64,000 nt of DNA from assembly GCF_000718515.1 (NCBI RefSeq), contig NZ_JNZS01000010.1, positions 248,001 to 312,000 of the forward strand, in the 5' to 3' direction. Numbering within the stretch: position 1 is the stretch's first letter; each line of letters opens with the position of its first letter. The translations under genes were made by a program, and so were the position numbers. Positions 27,894 through 36,650 of this stretch are shown here, piece after piece. The notes below the pieces were generated by a model. It ran no database searches, was not told the DNA's origin, and saw only the letters and a program-made list of their open reading frames with translations. This DNA comes from Micromonospora parva. Lineage in GTDB: Bacteria > Actinomycetota > Actinomycetes > Mycobacteriales > Micromonosporaceae.

Positions 27894-28466
27894 ATGAGCC
27901 GACCGGGCTACGGCGGTGGAGACCTCCCCGCGGTCTTTCCCGACTGGTCGCCCTACCAGGACCTGGAGTCCGCGGCGCGGGCCTACCTGCGGGACCCGGA
28001 CGTCGCCCTGGAGGCGCTCGGTGGCGTGCTGCGCGGCGCGTCGGTGCTCGGCTTCACCCTGGAACGCTTCGTCAACGAGGTCAACGGGGTGTGGCAGGAG
28101 GTCGTCGTCTGTGACGGCAGCCGGCTCATCCTCTGGCACGGCGAGGACGTGCCGCCGGAGGAGGGCCCACCCGGCTCGATGACCTCGTCGCTGCGGGTGG
28201 TGCCGGTCTCCACCGTCACCGAGGTGGGCTGCCGGCGACGGCTCAACCGCTCCGACAGCGGCGAGATCCGGGTCGACAGCATCGACGTCTACCTGCTGCT
28301 CACCTCGTTGGACGAGGCGCCGCCGAGCGAGGAGATGGCCGGCACACCCCGGCACGACGCGCTGCGGTTCGGTAAGACCCTCGACGACGGCGGGGCCGGG
28401 CAGATCGCCCGGTTGGAGGAGTTCGCGCGGTTGGTCGCCTCGGTGGTCGGCCGGCCGATGCTCTGA
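27894..28466 (+). CDS. Conserved actinobacterial protein of unknown function
   Basis: A 190-residue soluble protein located between trmI and the ferredoxin gene. It begins with a Gly-rich N-terminus and YQDLESAARAYLRDPDVALEALGG, then alternating strands (GVWQEVVVCDGSRLILWHGED, SSLRVVPVSTVTEVG, EIRVDSIDVYLLL) and a C-terminal helix. No catalytic motif is visible. It probably belongs to the trmI transcript (46 bp gap). I do not recognise a functional family. Confidence 0.75.
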   Translation: MSRPGYGGGDLPAVFPDWSPYQDLESAARAYLRDPDVALEALGGVLRGASVLGFTLERFVNEVNGVWQEVVVCDGSRLILWHGEDVPPEEGPPGSMTSSLRVVPVSTVTEVGCRRRLNRSDSGEIRVDSIDVYLLLTSLDEAPPSEEMAGTPRHDALRFGKTLDDGGAGQIARLEEFARLVASVVGRPML

Positions 28467-28481
28467 GGCGTACCCCTTCTG

Positions 28482-28516
28482 GACCCGGCCGGGCCGCGCG
28501 GTCCGGCCGGTGGGTC
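28482..28516. terminator. Hairpin between convergent genes
   Basis: GACCC-GGCCGG (28482-28492) pairs with CCGGCC-GGGTC (28503-28508 and 28512-28516) with a 3 nt bulge and 10 nt loop. It separates the hypothetical gene from the convergent ferredoxin and overlaps the ferredoxin stop. Confidence 0.5.
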
Positions 28517-28823
28517 AGTCGTCCTCGGCCTCCGGGCCGGCGACCTCGACGCCGTCGCCGCGCACCACGTGGATGCAGTCGCCCGGACACTCCTTCGCCG
28601 AGTCGATCACCTCGAGTCGCAGGTGCGCGGGAACGTCGACCCGGCTGCCCGGCGCCATCCGCAGCTCACCGTCGACGCCCTTGACGTAGGCCAGGCCGTC
28701 GATGTCGAACTCGAAAACCTCCGGCGCGTACTGCACGCAGAGCCCGTCGCCGGTGCAGAGATCCTGGTCAACCCAGACCTGCAACTCGTCGGTCGCGACC
28801 TCGGCCACCGGTGCACCCCCCAT
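28515..28823 (-). CDS. Ferredoxin, 3Fe-4S type
   Basis: A 102-residue acidic ferredoxin. C23 and C29 (CTGDGLC, C-x5-C) with C79-P80 (ECPGDC) give the three-Cys pattern of 3Fe-4S ferredoxins; C83 is an extra Cys. The Asp/Gly in the position of the missing second Cys fits that type. Such proteins donate electrons to cytochromes P450 and other oxygenases, but none is encoded here. GGGAG lies 4-8 nt before ATG 28823. It is divergent from arc, a position found in other actinobacteria. Confidence 0.88.
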   Translation of the reverse strand: MGGAPVAEVATDELQVWVDQDLCTGDGLCVQYAPEVFEFDIDGLAYVKGVDGELRMAPGSRVDVPAHLRLEVIDSAKECPGDCIHVVRGDGVEVAGPEAEDD

Positions 28824-28943
28824 GTTCTCCCGTCCCACGCTCCGACGGTACCCGAACGCCGGTAACGGCCCGCCAGGCCACCCTTGGCGATCAAGGTTCG
28901 GTGACGAGGGTGTTGCGTGGGACCGAATCGGCCTCATAGCGGC

Positions 28944-28949
28944 TAGTGT
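28944..28949 (+). promoter_or_regulatory. Candidate -10 of arc
   Basis: TAGTGT lies 37 nt before GTG 28987, leaving room for a leader that carries GGGGAGG. No clear -35 partner. Confidence 0.35.
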
Positions 28950-28986
28950 TAGGGCAGAACGTTCAAGCCCCCCGGGGAGGTGGGAC

Positions 28987-30771
28987 GTGGCAGCACGTAG
29001 CGACGACGCGGACTCGCGCGCCGCACGGTGGGAGAAGGAAGCCCACGATCTCTCCACGCAGGTCGCGTTCCTGCAAGAGGAACTCGCCCTGGTGCGGCGC
29101 AAGTTGACCGAAAGCCCCCGACACGTCCGGCAGCTCGAAGAGCGGCTGGCGGCCACCCAGGCGCAGTTGGCGCGGCTGACCGAGAACAACGACCGGCTGG
29201 TGAGCACCCTCAAGGAGGCTCGCACGCAGATCGTGACGCTCAAGGAGGAGATCGACCGGCTCGCGCAACCGCCGAGCGGTTACGGCGTCTTCCTGGCCAA
29301 GCACGAGGACGGCACGGTGGACGTCTTCACCGGCGGCCGGAAACTACGGGTCGCGGTCTCGCCCTCGCTCGACGTGGGTGATCTGCGGCGCGGCCAGGAG
29401 GTCCTGCTCAACGACGCGCTCAACATCGTCGACGCGTTCGGCTACGAGCGGGTCGGCGAGGTGGTGATGCTCAAGGAGATCCTGGAGGGACCGAACGGCG
29501 GGCCGGGCGACCGGGCGCTGGTGGTCTCCCACTCCGACGAGGAGCGCATCGTGCACCTCGCCGAGACGCTCATCGGCTCGGCGATCCGGGCCGGCGACTC
29601 GCTCATGATCGAGCCCCGCTCGGCGTACGCGTACGAGCGGATCCCGAAGAGCGAGGTCGAGGAACTGGTCCTGGAGGAGGTGCCCGACGTCGACTACGGC
29701 GACATCGGTGGCCTCCAGTCGCAGATCGAGCAGATCCGCGACGCGGTGGAGTTGCCGTTCCTGCACGCGGACCTGTTCCGTGAGCACCAGCTCCGCCCGC
29801 CCAAGGGCATCCTGCTCTACGGGCCGCCGGGCTGCGGCAAGACGCTCATCGCCAAGGCGGTGGCCAACTCGCTGGCCAAGAAGATCGCTGAGCGTCAGGG
29901 CAAGGAGAAGCACACCAGCTTCTTCCTCAACATCAAGGGTCCCGAGCTGCTCAACAAGTACGTCGGCGAGACCGAGCGGCACATCCGGCTGATCTTCCAG
30001 CGGGCCCGGGAGAAGGCCGGCGAGGGCACGCCGGTGATCGTGTTCTTCGACGAGATGGACTCGATCTTCCGGACCCGTGGCTCCGGTGTCTCCTCCGACG
30101 TGGAGAACACCATCGTCCCGCAGTTGCTCAGCGAGATCGACGGCGTGGAGGGCCTGGAGAACGTCATCGTCATCGGCGCCTCCAACCGGGAAGACATGAT
30201 CGACCCGGCGATCCTGCGCCCCGGTCGACTCGACGTCAAGATCAAGATCGAGCGACCGGACGCCGAGGCGGCCAAGGACATCTTCTCCAAGTACATCCTC
30301 TCCGGGCTGCCCCTGCACCCGGACGACCTGGCCGAACACGGCACCGACCCCCAGGCCACCGTCGCGGCGATGATCGACGCCGTGGTGCTGCGGATGTACT
30401 CCGAGACCGAGGAGAACCGCTTCCTCGAGGTCACCTACGCCAACGGTGACAAGGAAGTCCTCTACTTCAAGGACTTCAACTCCGGCGCGATGATCCAGAA
30501 CATCGTCGACCGGAGCAAGAAGATGGCCATCAAGGAGTTCCTCACCTCGGGCCGCAAGGGGCTGCGCCTGCAGCACCTGCTCGACGCCTGCGTCGACGAG
30601 TTCCGCGAGAACGAGGATCTCCCCAACACCACCAACCCCGACGACTGGGCGCGCATCTCCGGCAAGAAGGGCGAGCGGATCGTCTACATCCGCACGCTCG
30701 TCTCCGGCGGCAAGGGCGCCGAGGCCGGCCGGTCCATCGAGACCGCCAGCAACACCGGCCAGTACCTGTAG
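28987..30771 (+). CDS. arc: Proteasome-associated AAA+ ATPase ARC/Mpa
   Basis: A 594-residue ring ATPase that captures pupylated proteins, unfolds them and feeds the 20S proteasome. Residues ~10-95 are the Pup-binding coiled coil, ~98-240 the double OB domain, then the AAA module: Walker A GPPGCGKT at 279-286, aromatic pore loop KYVGE at 324-328, Walker B with D355-E356 (FFDEMDS), and the sensor segment [20 protein letters not shown]. The C-terminus ends QYL, with the penultimate Tyr needed to open the proteasome gate. GGGGAGG precedes the GTG start. A terminator follows directly. Confidence 0.98.
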   Translation: MAARSDDADSRAARWEKEAHDLSTQVAFLQEELALVRRKLTESPRHVRQLEERLAATQAQLARLTENNDRLVSTLKEARTQIVTLKEEIDRLAQPPSGYGVFLAKHEDGTVDVFTGGRKLRVAVSPSLDVGDLRRGQEVLLNDALNIVDAFGYERVGEVVMLKEILEGPNGGPGDRALVVSHSDEERIVHLAETLIGSAIRAGDSLMIEPRSAYAYERIPKSEVEELVLEEVPDVDYGDIGGLQSQIEQIRDAVELPFLHADLFREHQLRPPKGILLYGPPGCGKTLIAKAVANSLAKKIAERQGKEKHTSFFLNIKGPELLNKYVGETERHIRLIFQRAREKAGEGTPVIVFFDEMDSIFRTRGSGVSSDVENTIVPQLLSEIDGVEGLENVIVIGASNREDMIDPAILRPGRLDVKIKIERPDAEAAKDIFSKYILSGLPLHPDDLAEHGTDPQATVAAMIDAVVLRMYSETEENRFLEVTYANGDKEVLYFKDFNSGAMIQNIVDRSKKMAIKEFLTSGRKGLRLQHLLDACVDEFRENEDLPNTTNPDDWARISGKKGERIVYIRTLVSGGKGAEAGRSIETASNTGQYL

Positions 30772-30782
30772 CACCAGCGTTC

Positions 30783-30818
30783 AACCGGGGCGACGCGTCG
30801 AAACGCGTCGCCCCGGTT
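30783..30818 (+). terminator. Strong hairpin terminator of arc
   Basis: A perfect 16 bp stem (30783-30798 with 30803-30818) closed by a CGAA tetraloop, 11 bp after the arc stop. Confidence 0.85.
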
Positions 30819-30854
30819 GCCGTTGCGCACCCCGGCGGCGGACCGCCCGGCGCG

Positions 30855-31268
30855 TCAGCGCTGACCGTCGGTGAAGATCCACCTGCGGGAGACGAAGAGG
30901 TTCAGCACCGCCAGGCCGCCGGTGGTGAGCACCTTCGCGACCAGGTACGGCAGACCGGCCCAGGTCAGCCCCTGCACGAGGGCGACAGTGAGGGCCAGAT
31001 TGACCAGCACCAGCAGCAGGTATCGCCACGCCTGACCGCCGACGTCGCCGGTCGAGCCGAACGACCAGGCCCGGTTCAGCCCGAAGTTGACCACGAACGC
31101 CACGGCGAAGGCGAGCACCGTGGCGAACGGAAGCCACACCCCCAGCACCCCGTGGAACAGGTAGAGCGCACTGGTGTCGGTGATCGCGCTGAGCCCGCCG
31201 ACGATCAGAAAACGCACCTCGCTGCGGCGTGTCAGGCCTGCGATCGTCGCCGAGGCCGCCGCCCTCAT
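30855..31268 (-). CDS. GtrA-family membrane protein (putative lipid-linked sugar flippase)
   Basis: A 137-residue protein with four membrane helices, matching the GtrA family: FLIVGGLSAITDTSALYLF, VVNFGLNRAWSF and FVSRRWIF are the usual conserved patches. GtrA proteins are thought to flip polyprenyl-phosphate-linked sugars. ATG 31268 has GAGGG 6 nt upstream. It is divergent from the acetyltransferase/aminotransferase/oxidoreductase/GT2/DUF2142 row and may supply its flippase. The far longer open frame running upstream is antisense to those genes and false. Confidence 0.88.
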   Translation of the reverse strand: MRAAASATIAGLTRRSEVRFLIVGGLSAITDTSALYLFHGVLGVWLPFATVLAFAVAFVVNFGLNRAWSFGSTGDVGGQAWRYLLLVLVNLALTVALVQGLTWAGLPYLVAKVLTTGGLAVLNLFVSRRWIFTDGQR

Positions 31269-31367
31269 CGCTGACCCTCGGATGCGGACCCGCCATGTGT
31301 CGTCACGGTGGAGCACGCTATCGTCTCCCCGTCCCGCGATCGCCCCGAGACCCCCCGAAGGTGTGCA

Positions 31368-31910
31368 GTGACCGACATGCCGAGTGTCTCCATCCACCCG
31401 ACAGCCGAGGTGGAGGCCGGGGCCGAGGTCGGAGCCGGGACTCGGATCTGGCATCTGACGCACGTCCGGTCGACCGCTCGCATCGGTGCCGGCTGCACCA
31501 TCGGACGCAACGTGTTCGTCGACGCGGGAGTCACCATCGGTGACCGCGTCAAGGTGCAGAACAACGTCTCGGTCTATCACGGTGTCACGCTCGAGGACGA
31601 GGTGTTCGTCGGCCCGAGCGCTGTCTTCACCAACGACCTCAACCCGCGGGCGCAGAACCCGGACTGGAAGGTCACGCCGACACTGGTCCGCACGGGGGCC
31701 TCCATCGGCGCCAACGCCACGATCGTCTGCGGCACCGAGATCGGGGAGTACGCCCTGGTGGCCGCGGGCGCCGTCGTCACCCGGGACGTGCAGCCGCACC
31801 AACTCGTGGCCGGCAACCCGGCCCGGCACCTCGGCTGGGTCAACCGCAACGGCGAGGTGGTCGCCCGCGGCGACGAGCAGCTGCCCGCCGGCGTACTCGA
31901 AGAGCGCTGA
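31368..31910 (+). CDS. Left-handed beta-helix N-acetyltransferase (WbpD/WlbB-like)
   Basis: A 180-residue hexapeptide-repeat acyltransferase: repeats run from EVEAGAEVGAGTRIWHLTHV through IGAGCTIGRNVFVDAGVTIGD to GASIGANATIVCGTEIGEYALVAAGAVVT, with VVAGNPAR-like QLVAGNPARHLGW at the end. It is closest in style to enzymes that acetylate a 3-amino group on UDP- or dTDP-sugars (WbpD, WlbB, QdtC). The neighbouring aminotransferase and oxidoreductase would make that amine. GAAGG precedes GTG 31368; the upstream in-frame ATG 31308 adds only non-homologous residues. Confidence 0.88.
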   Translation: MTDMPSVSIHPTAEVEAGAEVGAGTRIWHLTHVRSTARIGAGCTIGRNVFVDAGVTIGDRVKVQNNVSVYHGVTLEDEVFVGPSAVFTNDLNPRAQNPDWKVTPTLVRTGASIGANATIVCGTEIGEYALVAAGAVVTRDVQPHQLVAGNPARHLGWVNRNGEVVARGDEQLPAGVLEER

Positions 31911-31928
31911 ACTCACAGGAGACCCCTC

Positions 31929-33029
31929 ATGTCTATTCCCATCACGTCGGTGGTCATCGGCCCCGAGGAAGAGGCCGCGGTCCTGTCGGTTCTGCGCTCC
32001 GGCAGGCTGGCGCAGGGCCCGATGGTCGCCGAGCTGGAGCGGTCCTTCGCGGAGCTGTGCGGTGTGCCGCACGCCGTGGCCGTCAGCAACGGCACCGTCG
32101 CCCTGGTCGCCGCTCTCGAAGCGCTCGGTCTGCAGCCCGGCGACGAGGTGATCACCACCCCCTTCAGCTTCGCGGCGACCCTGAACGCGATCCTCGAGTC
32201 CGGCGCGACGGTCCGCTTCGCCGACATCCGCGACGACTTCACCATCGACCCGGAATCGGTCAAGGCGCTGGTCAACGAACGGACCAAGGCCATCCTGCCG
32301 GTGCACCTCTACGGGCTGCCCGCCGACATGACGGCCCTCACCGCGATCGCCGACACCGCCGGGCTCGCGATCGTCGAGGACGCCGCCCAGGCGCACGGCG
32401 CCCGCGTCGGTGACCGGGCGGTCGGCTCGTTCGGCGTCGGCTGCTTCTCCATGTACGCCACCAAGAACCTGCAGTGCGGCGAAGGTGGCCTGATCACCAC
32501 CTCCGACGACGCCATCGCCGACCGGCTGCGGCTGCTGCGCAACCAGGGCATGCGGGTGCGGTACCAGTACGAGGCGCCGGGGCACAACTGGCGACTGACC
32601 GACCTGCAGGCGGCCATCGCCGTGCCGCAGGTCGGCCGGCTCGCCGAGACCACCGCCCGTCGGGCCGAGAACGCCGCGAAGCTGACCGCCGGCCTCGCCG
32701 ACCTGCCCGGTCTGACCACCCCGTCGGTGCCGGCGGGACGCAGCCACGTCTGGCACCAGTACACGGTGCGGATCGGCGCCGACGCGCCACTGAGCCGCGA
32801 CGACCTCGGCAAGCGGCTCGACGAGCGGCAGATCGGCTACGGTCTGTACTACCCCCGCCTCATGCACCACTACGACTGCTACGTGGGTCACCCGCAGATC
32901 GGCACGGACGACACCCCTCGTGCCCTGCGCGCCGCCGAGGAGGCGCTCTCCCTTCCTGTCCACCAGCACCTGGCCAACGACGACGTCGACCAGGTGATCG
33001 AGGCCGTACGAGGTGCGTTCAATGCCTAA
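31929..33029 (+). CDS. DegT/DnrJ/EryC1 (WbpE-like) sugar aminotransferase
   Basis: A 366-residue PLP enzyme that transfers an amino group from glutamate to a keto-sugar nucleotide. Hallmarks are FSFAATLNAIL, EDAAQAHGA and the PLP lysine K179 in SMYATKNLQCGEGG, which resembles WbpE/WlbC more than antibiotic sugar enzymes. NWRLTDLQAAI and YPRLMHH complete the pattern. It ends 8 bp inside the next gene, so translation is coupled. Together with the acetyltransferase before and oxidoreductase after, it gives the B-E-D set for a 2,3-diamino sugar acid. Confidence 0.93.
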   Translation: MSIPITSVVIGPEEEAAVLSVLRSGRLAQGPMVAELERSFAELCGVPHAVAVSNGTVALVAALEALGLQPGDEVITTPFSFAATLNAILESGATVRFADIRDDFTIDPESVKALVNERTKAILPVHLYGLPADMTALTAIADTAGLAIVEDAAQAHGARVGDRAVGSFGVGCFSMYATKNLQCGEGGLITTSDDAIADRLRLLRNQGMRVRYQYEAPGHNWRLTDLQAAIAVPQVGRLAETTARRAENAAKLTAGLADLPGLTTPSVPAGRSHVWHQYTVRIGADAPLSRDDLGKRLDERQIGYGLYYPRLMHHYDCYVGHPQIGTDDTPRALRAAEEALSLPVHQHLANDDVDQVIEAVRGAFNA

Positions 33030-33969
33030 TTTGGCGATCATCGGCGCGGGCATCATGGGCGCGAACCACGGCCGGGTGGCCCTCTCCACGCCGGACGTCA
33101 CCGTCACCTCCGTCTGCGACCCCGACCCCCAGCGGGCCGCCACCCTGGCCAAGGCCATCGGCGCGCAGTACACGACCGACCTCGACGAGGCGCTGGCCGG
33201 CGTGGACGCCGTCGTCCTGGCGACCCCGAGCGAGACGCACGGCGAGTTGGGCGCACGCATCCTGCGCAGCGGCCGGGACCTGCTCGTCGAGAAGCCGATC
33301 GCGACGTCCGTCGCCGACGCGCGGAGCCTCATCGACCTCGCCGAGAAGCACGACCGCGTGCTGATGGTCGGCCACGTCGAGCGCTTCAACCCGGCGGTGA
33401 CAGAACTCCTGCAACTGGTGGACGACCCACTGTCGTTGGAGATCACCCGGGTCGGCCCGTTCTCCAACCGCGCCCTCGCCGACGTCCTGCTGGACCTGAT
33501 GATCCACGACGTCGACCTGGCCCGCACGGTGGCCGGCTCGGAGATCGTCGCGCACCGCGCGGCGACCCGGATCGTCCGCTCCGCCGAGCAGGACCTGGCG
33601 TTCGCCCTGCTCATGTTCGAAAACGGCATGATCGCCAACATCACCGCGAGCCGGGTCAGCCAGAACAAGATCCGCCGCGTCACCCTCACCCAGCGCAACG
33701 ACTGCGTCATCGCCGACCTGCTGCGCCAGCAGGTCGAGGTGCACCGCATCGAACACTCCGAGTACCTCTCCGAGGGTGGCGTGCGCTACCGGCAGAGCGG
33801 CCGCGTCGAGATCCCCTTCCTGTCCCAGCACGGCGAACCGCTGATGCACGAGCTGCGGCACTTCGCCGACTGCGTCGTCAACCGCCGCCGACCGGTGGTC
33901 AGCGGCGAGGACGGCCTGGCCGCCCTCGAGGTGTGCCTGCAGATCCGCGACACCGCGCTGGTCGGCTGA
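33022..33969 (+). CDS. Gfo/Idh/MocA-family sugar-nucleotide oxidoreductase (WbpB-like)
   Basis: A 315-residue NAD-dependent dehydrogenase. Rossmann motif GAGIMG lies at residues 8-13, EKP at 90-92 (LLVEKPIAT), and HVERFNPAV and DLMIHDVDLA follow in the substrate domain. WbpB-type enzymes oxidise the C3 hydroxyl of UDP-GlcNAc-derived uronic acid to give the ketone used by WbpE. ATG 33022 (GAGG 8-11 nt upstream) overlaps the aminotransferase end. No UDP-GlcNAc 6-dehydrogenase (WbpA) is in the window, so the precursor must come from elsewhere or the sugar differs. Confidence 0.9.
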   Translation: MPNLAIIGAGIMGANHGRVALSTPDVTVTSVCDPDPQRAATLAKAIGAQYTTDLDEALAGVDAVVLATPSETHGELGARILRSGRDLLVEKPIATSVADARSLIDLAEKHDRVLMVGHVERFNPAVTELLQLVDDPLSLEITRVGPFSNRALADVLLDLMIHDVDLARTVAGSEIVAHRAATRIVRSAEQDLAFALLMFENGMIANITASRVSQNKIRRVTLTQRNDCVIADLLRQQVEVHRIEHSEYLSEGGVRYRQSGRVEIPFLSQHGEPLMHELRHFADCVVNRRRPVVSGEDGLAALEVCLQIRDTALVG

Positions 33970-33971
33970 GC

Positions 33972-34904
33972 ATGTACAAGGGTCAGAAGATCGCCGCCGT
34001 CGTCCCGGCGTACAACGAGAGCCGGCTGATCGGCAAGACGATCACCACGATGCCCGACTTCGTGGACTTCATCGTGGTCATCAACGACTGCTCCACCGAC
34101 GACACCTCCGCGCGCGCCCGCGCGGTGGGCGACCCACGGGTCGTCGTCATCGACCACGAGAAGAACACCGGCGTCGGCGGTTCGATCATGGACGGCCACG
34201 AGCGGGCCCTCCTCCTGGGCGCCGACATCAACGTCGTGATGGCCGGTGACGCCCAGATGGACCCGGCCTACCTGCCCGCGCTGCTCGACCCGATCTGCGA
34301 CGACGGCTACGAGTTCACCAAGGCCAACCGCTTCTTCTCCCGCACGTCGTTCGCCGACATGCCGGCCGTACGGATGCTGGGCAGCGTCGCCCTGTCGTTC
34401 GCGACCAAGGTCGCCAGCGGCTACTGGAACCTCTTCGACCCGCAGAACGGCTACACCGCGGTCTCCCGGTCGGCCCTGCTGCGACTCAACGTCGCCGCCG
34501 TGGCCCGCGGCTACGAATTCGAGAACGACCTCCTCATCTGGCTCAACATCGCCAACGCCCGAGCCAAGGACGTACCGGTCCCCGCCAGCTACGGCGAGGA
34601 GGTGTCGACGATGCGCATCCACAAGGTCGCCCCCCGCATCGCCAGCCTCCTGTTCCGCGGCTTCTGGCGGCGGATGCTGCTCAAGCACGTCCTCGCCTCG
34701 TTCTCCGCCGTCGCGCTGCTCTTCTTCACCGGCCTGTTCCTCATCCTGTTCGGCTCCGGCTGGGGGATCTGGGTGCTGGCCGAGACGCTCGGCCCACCCG
34801 TCGCCACCACCGGCAGCGTCCTGCTCTGCGTCGGGCCGCTGCTGACCGGCATCCACATGCTGATCTCCGCGCTCACCCTCGACATCCAGTCGACGCCGGA
34901 CTGA
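33972..34904 (+). CDS. GT2 glycosyltransferase, DPM1-like with C-terminal membrane helices
   Basis: A 310-residue enzyme. The GT-A domain shows VVPAYNES, NDCSTDDT and the metal-binding AGDAQMDP, the pattern of polyprenyl-phosphate glycosyltransferases. Two membrane helices occupy ~235-260 and ~275-300. It likely loads a sugar from the nucleotide donor made by the preceding enzymes onto a polyprenyl phosphate on the inner membrane face. It starts 2 bp after the oxidoreductase stop without a strong RBS, consistent with coupling. Confidence 0.9.
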   Translation: MYKGQKIAAVVPAYNESRLIGKTITTMPDFVDFIVVINDCSTDDTSARARAVGDPRVVVIDHEKNTGVGGSIMDGHERALLLGADINVVMAGDAQMDPAYLPALLDPICDDGYEFTKANRFFSRTSFADMPAVRMLGSVALSFATKVASGYWNLFDPQNGYTAVSRSALLRLNVAAVARGYEFENDLLIWLNIANARAKDVPVPASYGEEVSTMRIHKVAPRIASLLFRGFWRRMLLKHVLASFSAVALLFFTGLFLILFGSGWGIWVLAETLGPPVATTGSVLLCVGPLLTGIHMLISALTLDIQSTPD

Positions 34905-34961
34905 CCGGCACCGGGCCCTGATCCGACCCACGCCCCCTGAAAGGCAGCGCAGAGAACCGCG

Positions 34962-36509
34962 ATGACCGAACAACCTGCGGCCGGCGACGGCGCCGTCGCC
35001 GGCACCCGCCGGGTCTGGATCCTGGCCTTCGTCGGCTTCCTGCTGACCATCGGGGCCTGGTCGGTCGCCGCCCCCTACGACGGCACACCGGACGAGCGGG
35101 AACACATGATCCGCGCCGCCGGAGTGGCGGCGGGCGAGATCGCCCCGCCGCCGGCCGACGCCAAGAAGGGCTCAGGGGCCTTCCAGGACGTCCCCGCCGG
35201 CCTGGTCAGAGAACAGTGCTGGCAGTTCAAGCCGGCCGTCTCCGCCGCCTGCGCGGTCCCACCGGGCAGCGATGACACCCCCGTACGCGCCGGCACCGGC
35301 GCCGGTCGCTACCACCCCGTCTACTACGCCCTGGTCGGCTGGCCACTCGACCTCTGGCCGGGCTGGTCCGGGGTGCTGCTCGCCCGGTTCATCAGCGCCG
35401 GCATCGCCGCGGCGCTGCTCGCCAGCGCGTTCGTCGTGGCGGTGACCTGGTCCCGCCGCCGTCTGATGATCGCCGGGCTGCTGGTCGCCGTCACCCCGAT
35501 GGCCGCCCAGATGGCCAGCGCCGTCAACCCCAACGGCGTGGAGATCGCCGCCGGCGTGGCGTTCTTCGCCGCGACCATCCCGCTGTTCCTGGACCGCCGA
35601 CCCAAACCGCACCACGGGCTCCTCATCCTCGCCGGTATCAGCGGACTGCTGCTCGCCATGCTGCGGCAGACCGGGCCCCTCTGGCTGGCCGCCGCGTTCG
35701 TCGCCTTCGCCTTCCCCTGGCGGCAGAGCAACGTCGGCCGGCTGGTGCGCGAGAAGGCCGTCTGGTGGTGGGTCGGCGGCATCGCCGTGGCAGCCGTCAC
35801 CGCGGTCGGCTGGGGCGTCGTGATGAAAACCTCCGACCTCGGCAAGTACGGCGGCCACGTCTACACCTACGGCCAGGCCGCCCTCGCCGAAACCGACCGG
35901 TGGCGCGGCTACCTCGACCAGATGGTCGGCGTGACCTCGTGGCTGGACACCCGAATGCCCGCGCCGATCTACCTGACCTGGCAGTTCGTCGCCGCGACAC
36001 TACTGATCGGCGCGTTCGTCTTCGGCCGGCTGGTCGACCGGTGGCGGCTGCTCGTCCTGATCGTCGCCGGCACCGTGGTGCCGTCCGTGATGCAGGTGGC
36101 ACTGGTCAAGCAGACCGGGTTCGTCACCCAGGGCCGCTACATGCTGCCGATGCTCGCCGGGGTGATGCTCTTCGCCGCGTACGTCTGGGAGGAACGCGGC
36201 CTCGACGCCACCCGCAGCCGGACCCTGGTCCGAATAAGCGTCATCCTGCTCCTGCCGATCCACCTCTTCGTCCTCATCCTGACGATGGTGCGGTGGCAGG
36301 ACGGGCTGCCCAAATACCTGACCTTCCGCACCTTCAACCCCTTCGCCGGCGACTGGCACCCCCCGCTCGGCTCGATCACGCCCCTGCTGGCGAGCGTGCT
36401 CGGGCTGACACTGCTCGGCGTCCTCGCCTGGCGGGTCTCGATGCGCCCCCTCGACGAGGCCGACGAGACGGCGTCAGCGATCTCCGAGCCAGCCCCGGAT
36501 GCTCGCTGA
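34962..36509 (+). CDS. DUF2142 polytopic membrane protein (putative GT-C-type transferase)
   Basis: A 515-residue membrane protein with 10 or more helices. After the first helix a large external loop carries the acidic segment DGTPDEREHMIRA, resembling the Asp/Glu-bearing first loop of GT-C transferases. The DUF2142 pattern continues in YHPVYYALVGWP, VNPNGVEIAAG and FVTQGRYMLPML. DUF2142 proteins accompany polyprenyl-phosphate-sugar synthesis genes and may transfer the sugar outside the membrane. Last gene of the cassette; a small hairpin follows. Confidence 0.85.
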   Translation: MTEQPAAGDGAVAGTRRVWILAFVGFLLTIGAWSVAAPYDGTPDEREHMIRAAGVAAGEIAPPPADAKKGSGAFQDVPAGLVREQCWQFKPAVSAACAVPPGSDDTPVRAGTGAGRYHPVYYALVGWPLDLWPGWSGVLLARFISAGIAAALLASAFVVAVTWSRRRLMIAGLLVAVTPMAAQMASAVNPNGVEIAAGVAFFAATIPLFLDRRPKPHHGLLILAGISGLLLAMLRQTGPLWLAAAFVAFAFPWRQSNVGRLVREKAVWWWVGGIAVAAVTAVGWGVVMKTSDLGKYGGHVYTYGQAALAETDRWRGYLDQMVGVTSWLDTRMPAPIYLTWQFVAATLLIGAFVFGRLVDRWRLLVLIVAGTVVPSVMQVALVKQTGFVTQGRYMLPMLAGVMLFAAYVWEERGLDATRSRTLVRISVILLLPIHLFVLILTMVRWQDGLPKYLTFRTFNPFAGDWHPPLGSITPLLASVLGLTLLGVLAWRVSMRPLDEADETASAISEPAPDAR

Positions 36510-36527
36510 CCGGCCGACCGGCCGACC

Positions 36528-36544
36528 ACGCCCGGTGCGGGCGT
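36528..36544 (+). terminator. Short hairpin after the glycan cassette
   Basis: A perfect 7 bp stem (36528-36534 with 36538-36544) and 3 nt loop, 19 bp after the DUF2142 stop. Weak terminator at best. Confidence 0.4.
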
Positions 36545-36561
36545 TGCTGTCGGATTCGGAC

Positions 36562-36567
36562 TAGGCT
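36562..36567 (+). promoter_or_regulatory. Candidate -10 of dop
   Basis: TAGGCT, 83 nt before the dop start. It suggests that dop is transcribed separately from the glycan cassette upstream. Confidence 0.4.
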
Positions 36568-36650
36568 GGAGCGCAAGGCCGATCGAGCGGTAACGCACCG
36601 GCCGGCGGGGGCGTGGACCGGTACGTCAGCGAGCTGAAGCGGGGCGCGGC

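Noticed and set aside
28882..28936. Third copy of the palindromic element upstream of arc
   Set aside because: Contains GATCAAGG and a GGTTCGGT/ACCGAATC-like pair, but lacks the TGATCA core on both arms and the CGACACGCCG loop.
31269..33749. Long minus-strand extension of the GtrA frame
   Set aside because: Antisense to the acetyltransferase, aminotransferase and oxidoreductase genes. The GtrA domain and its RBS fit a start at 31268.
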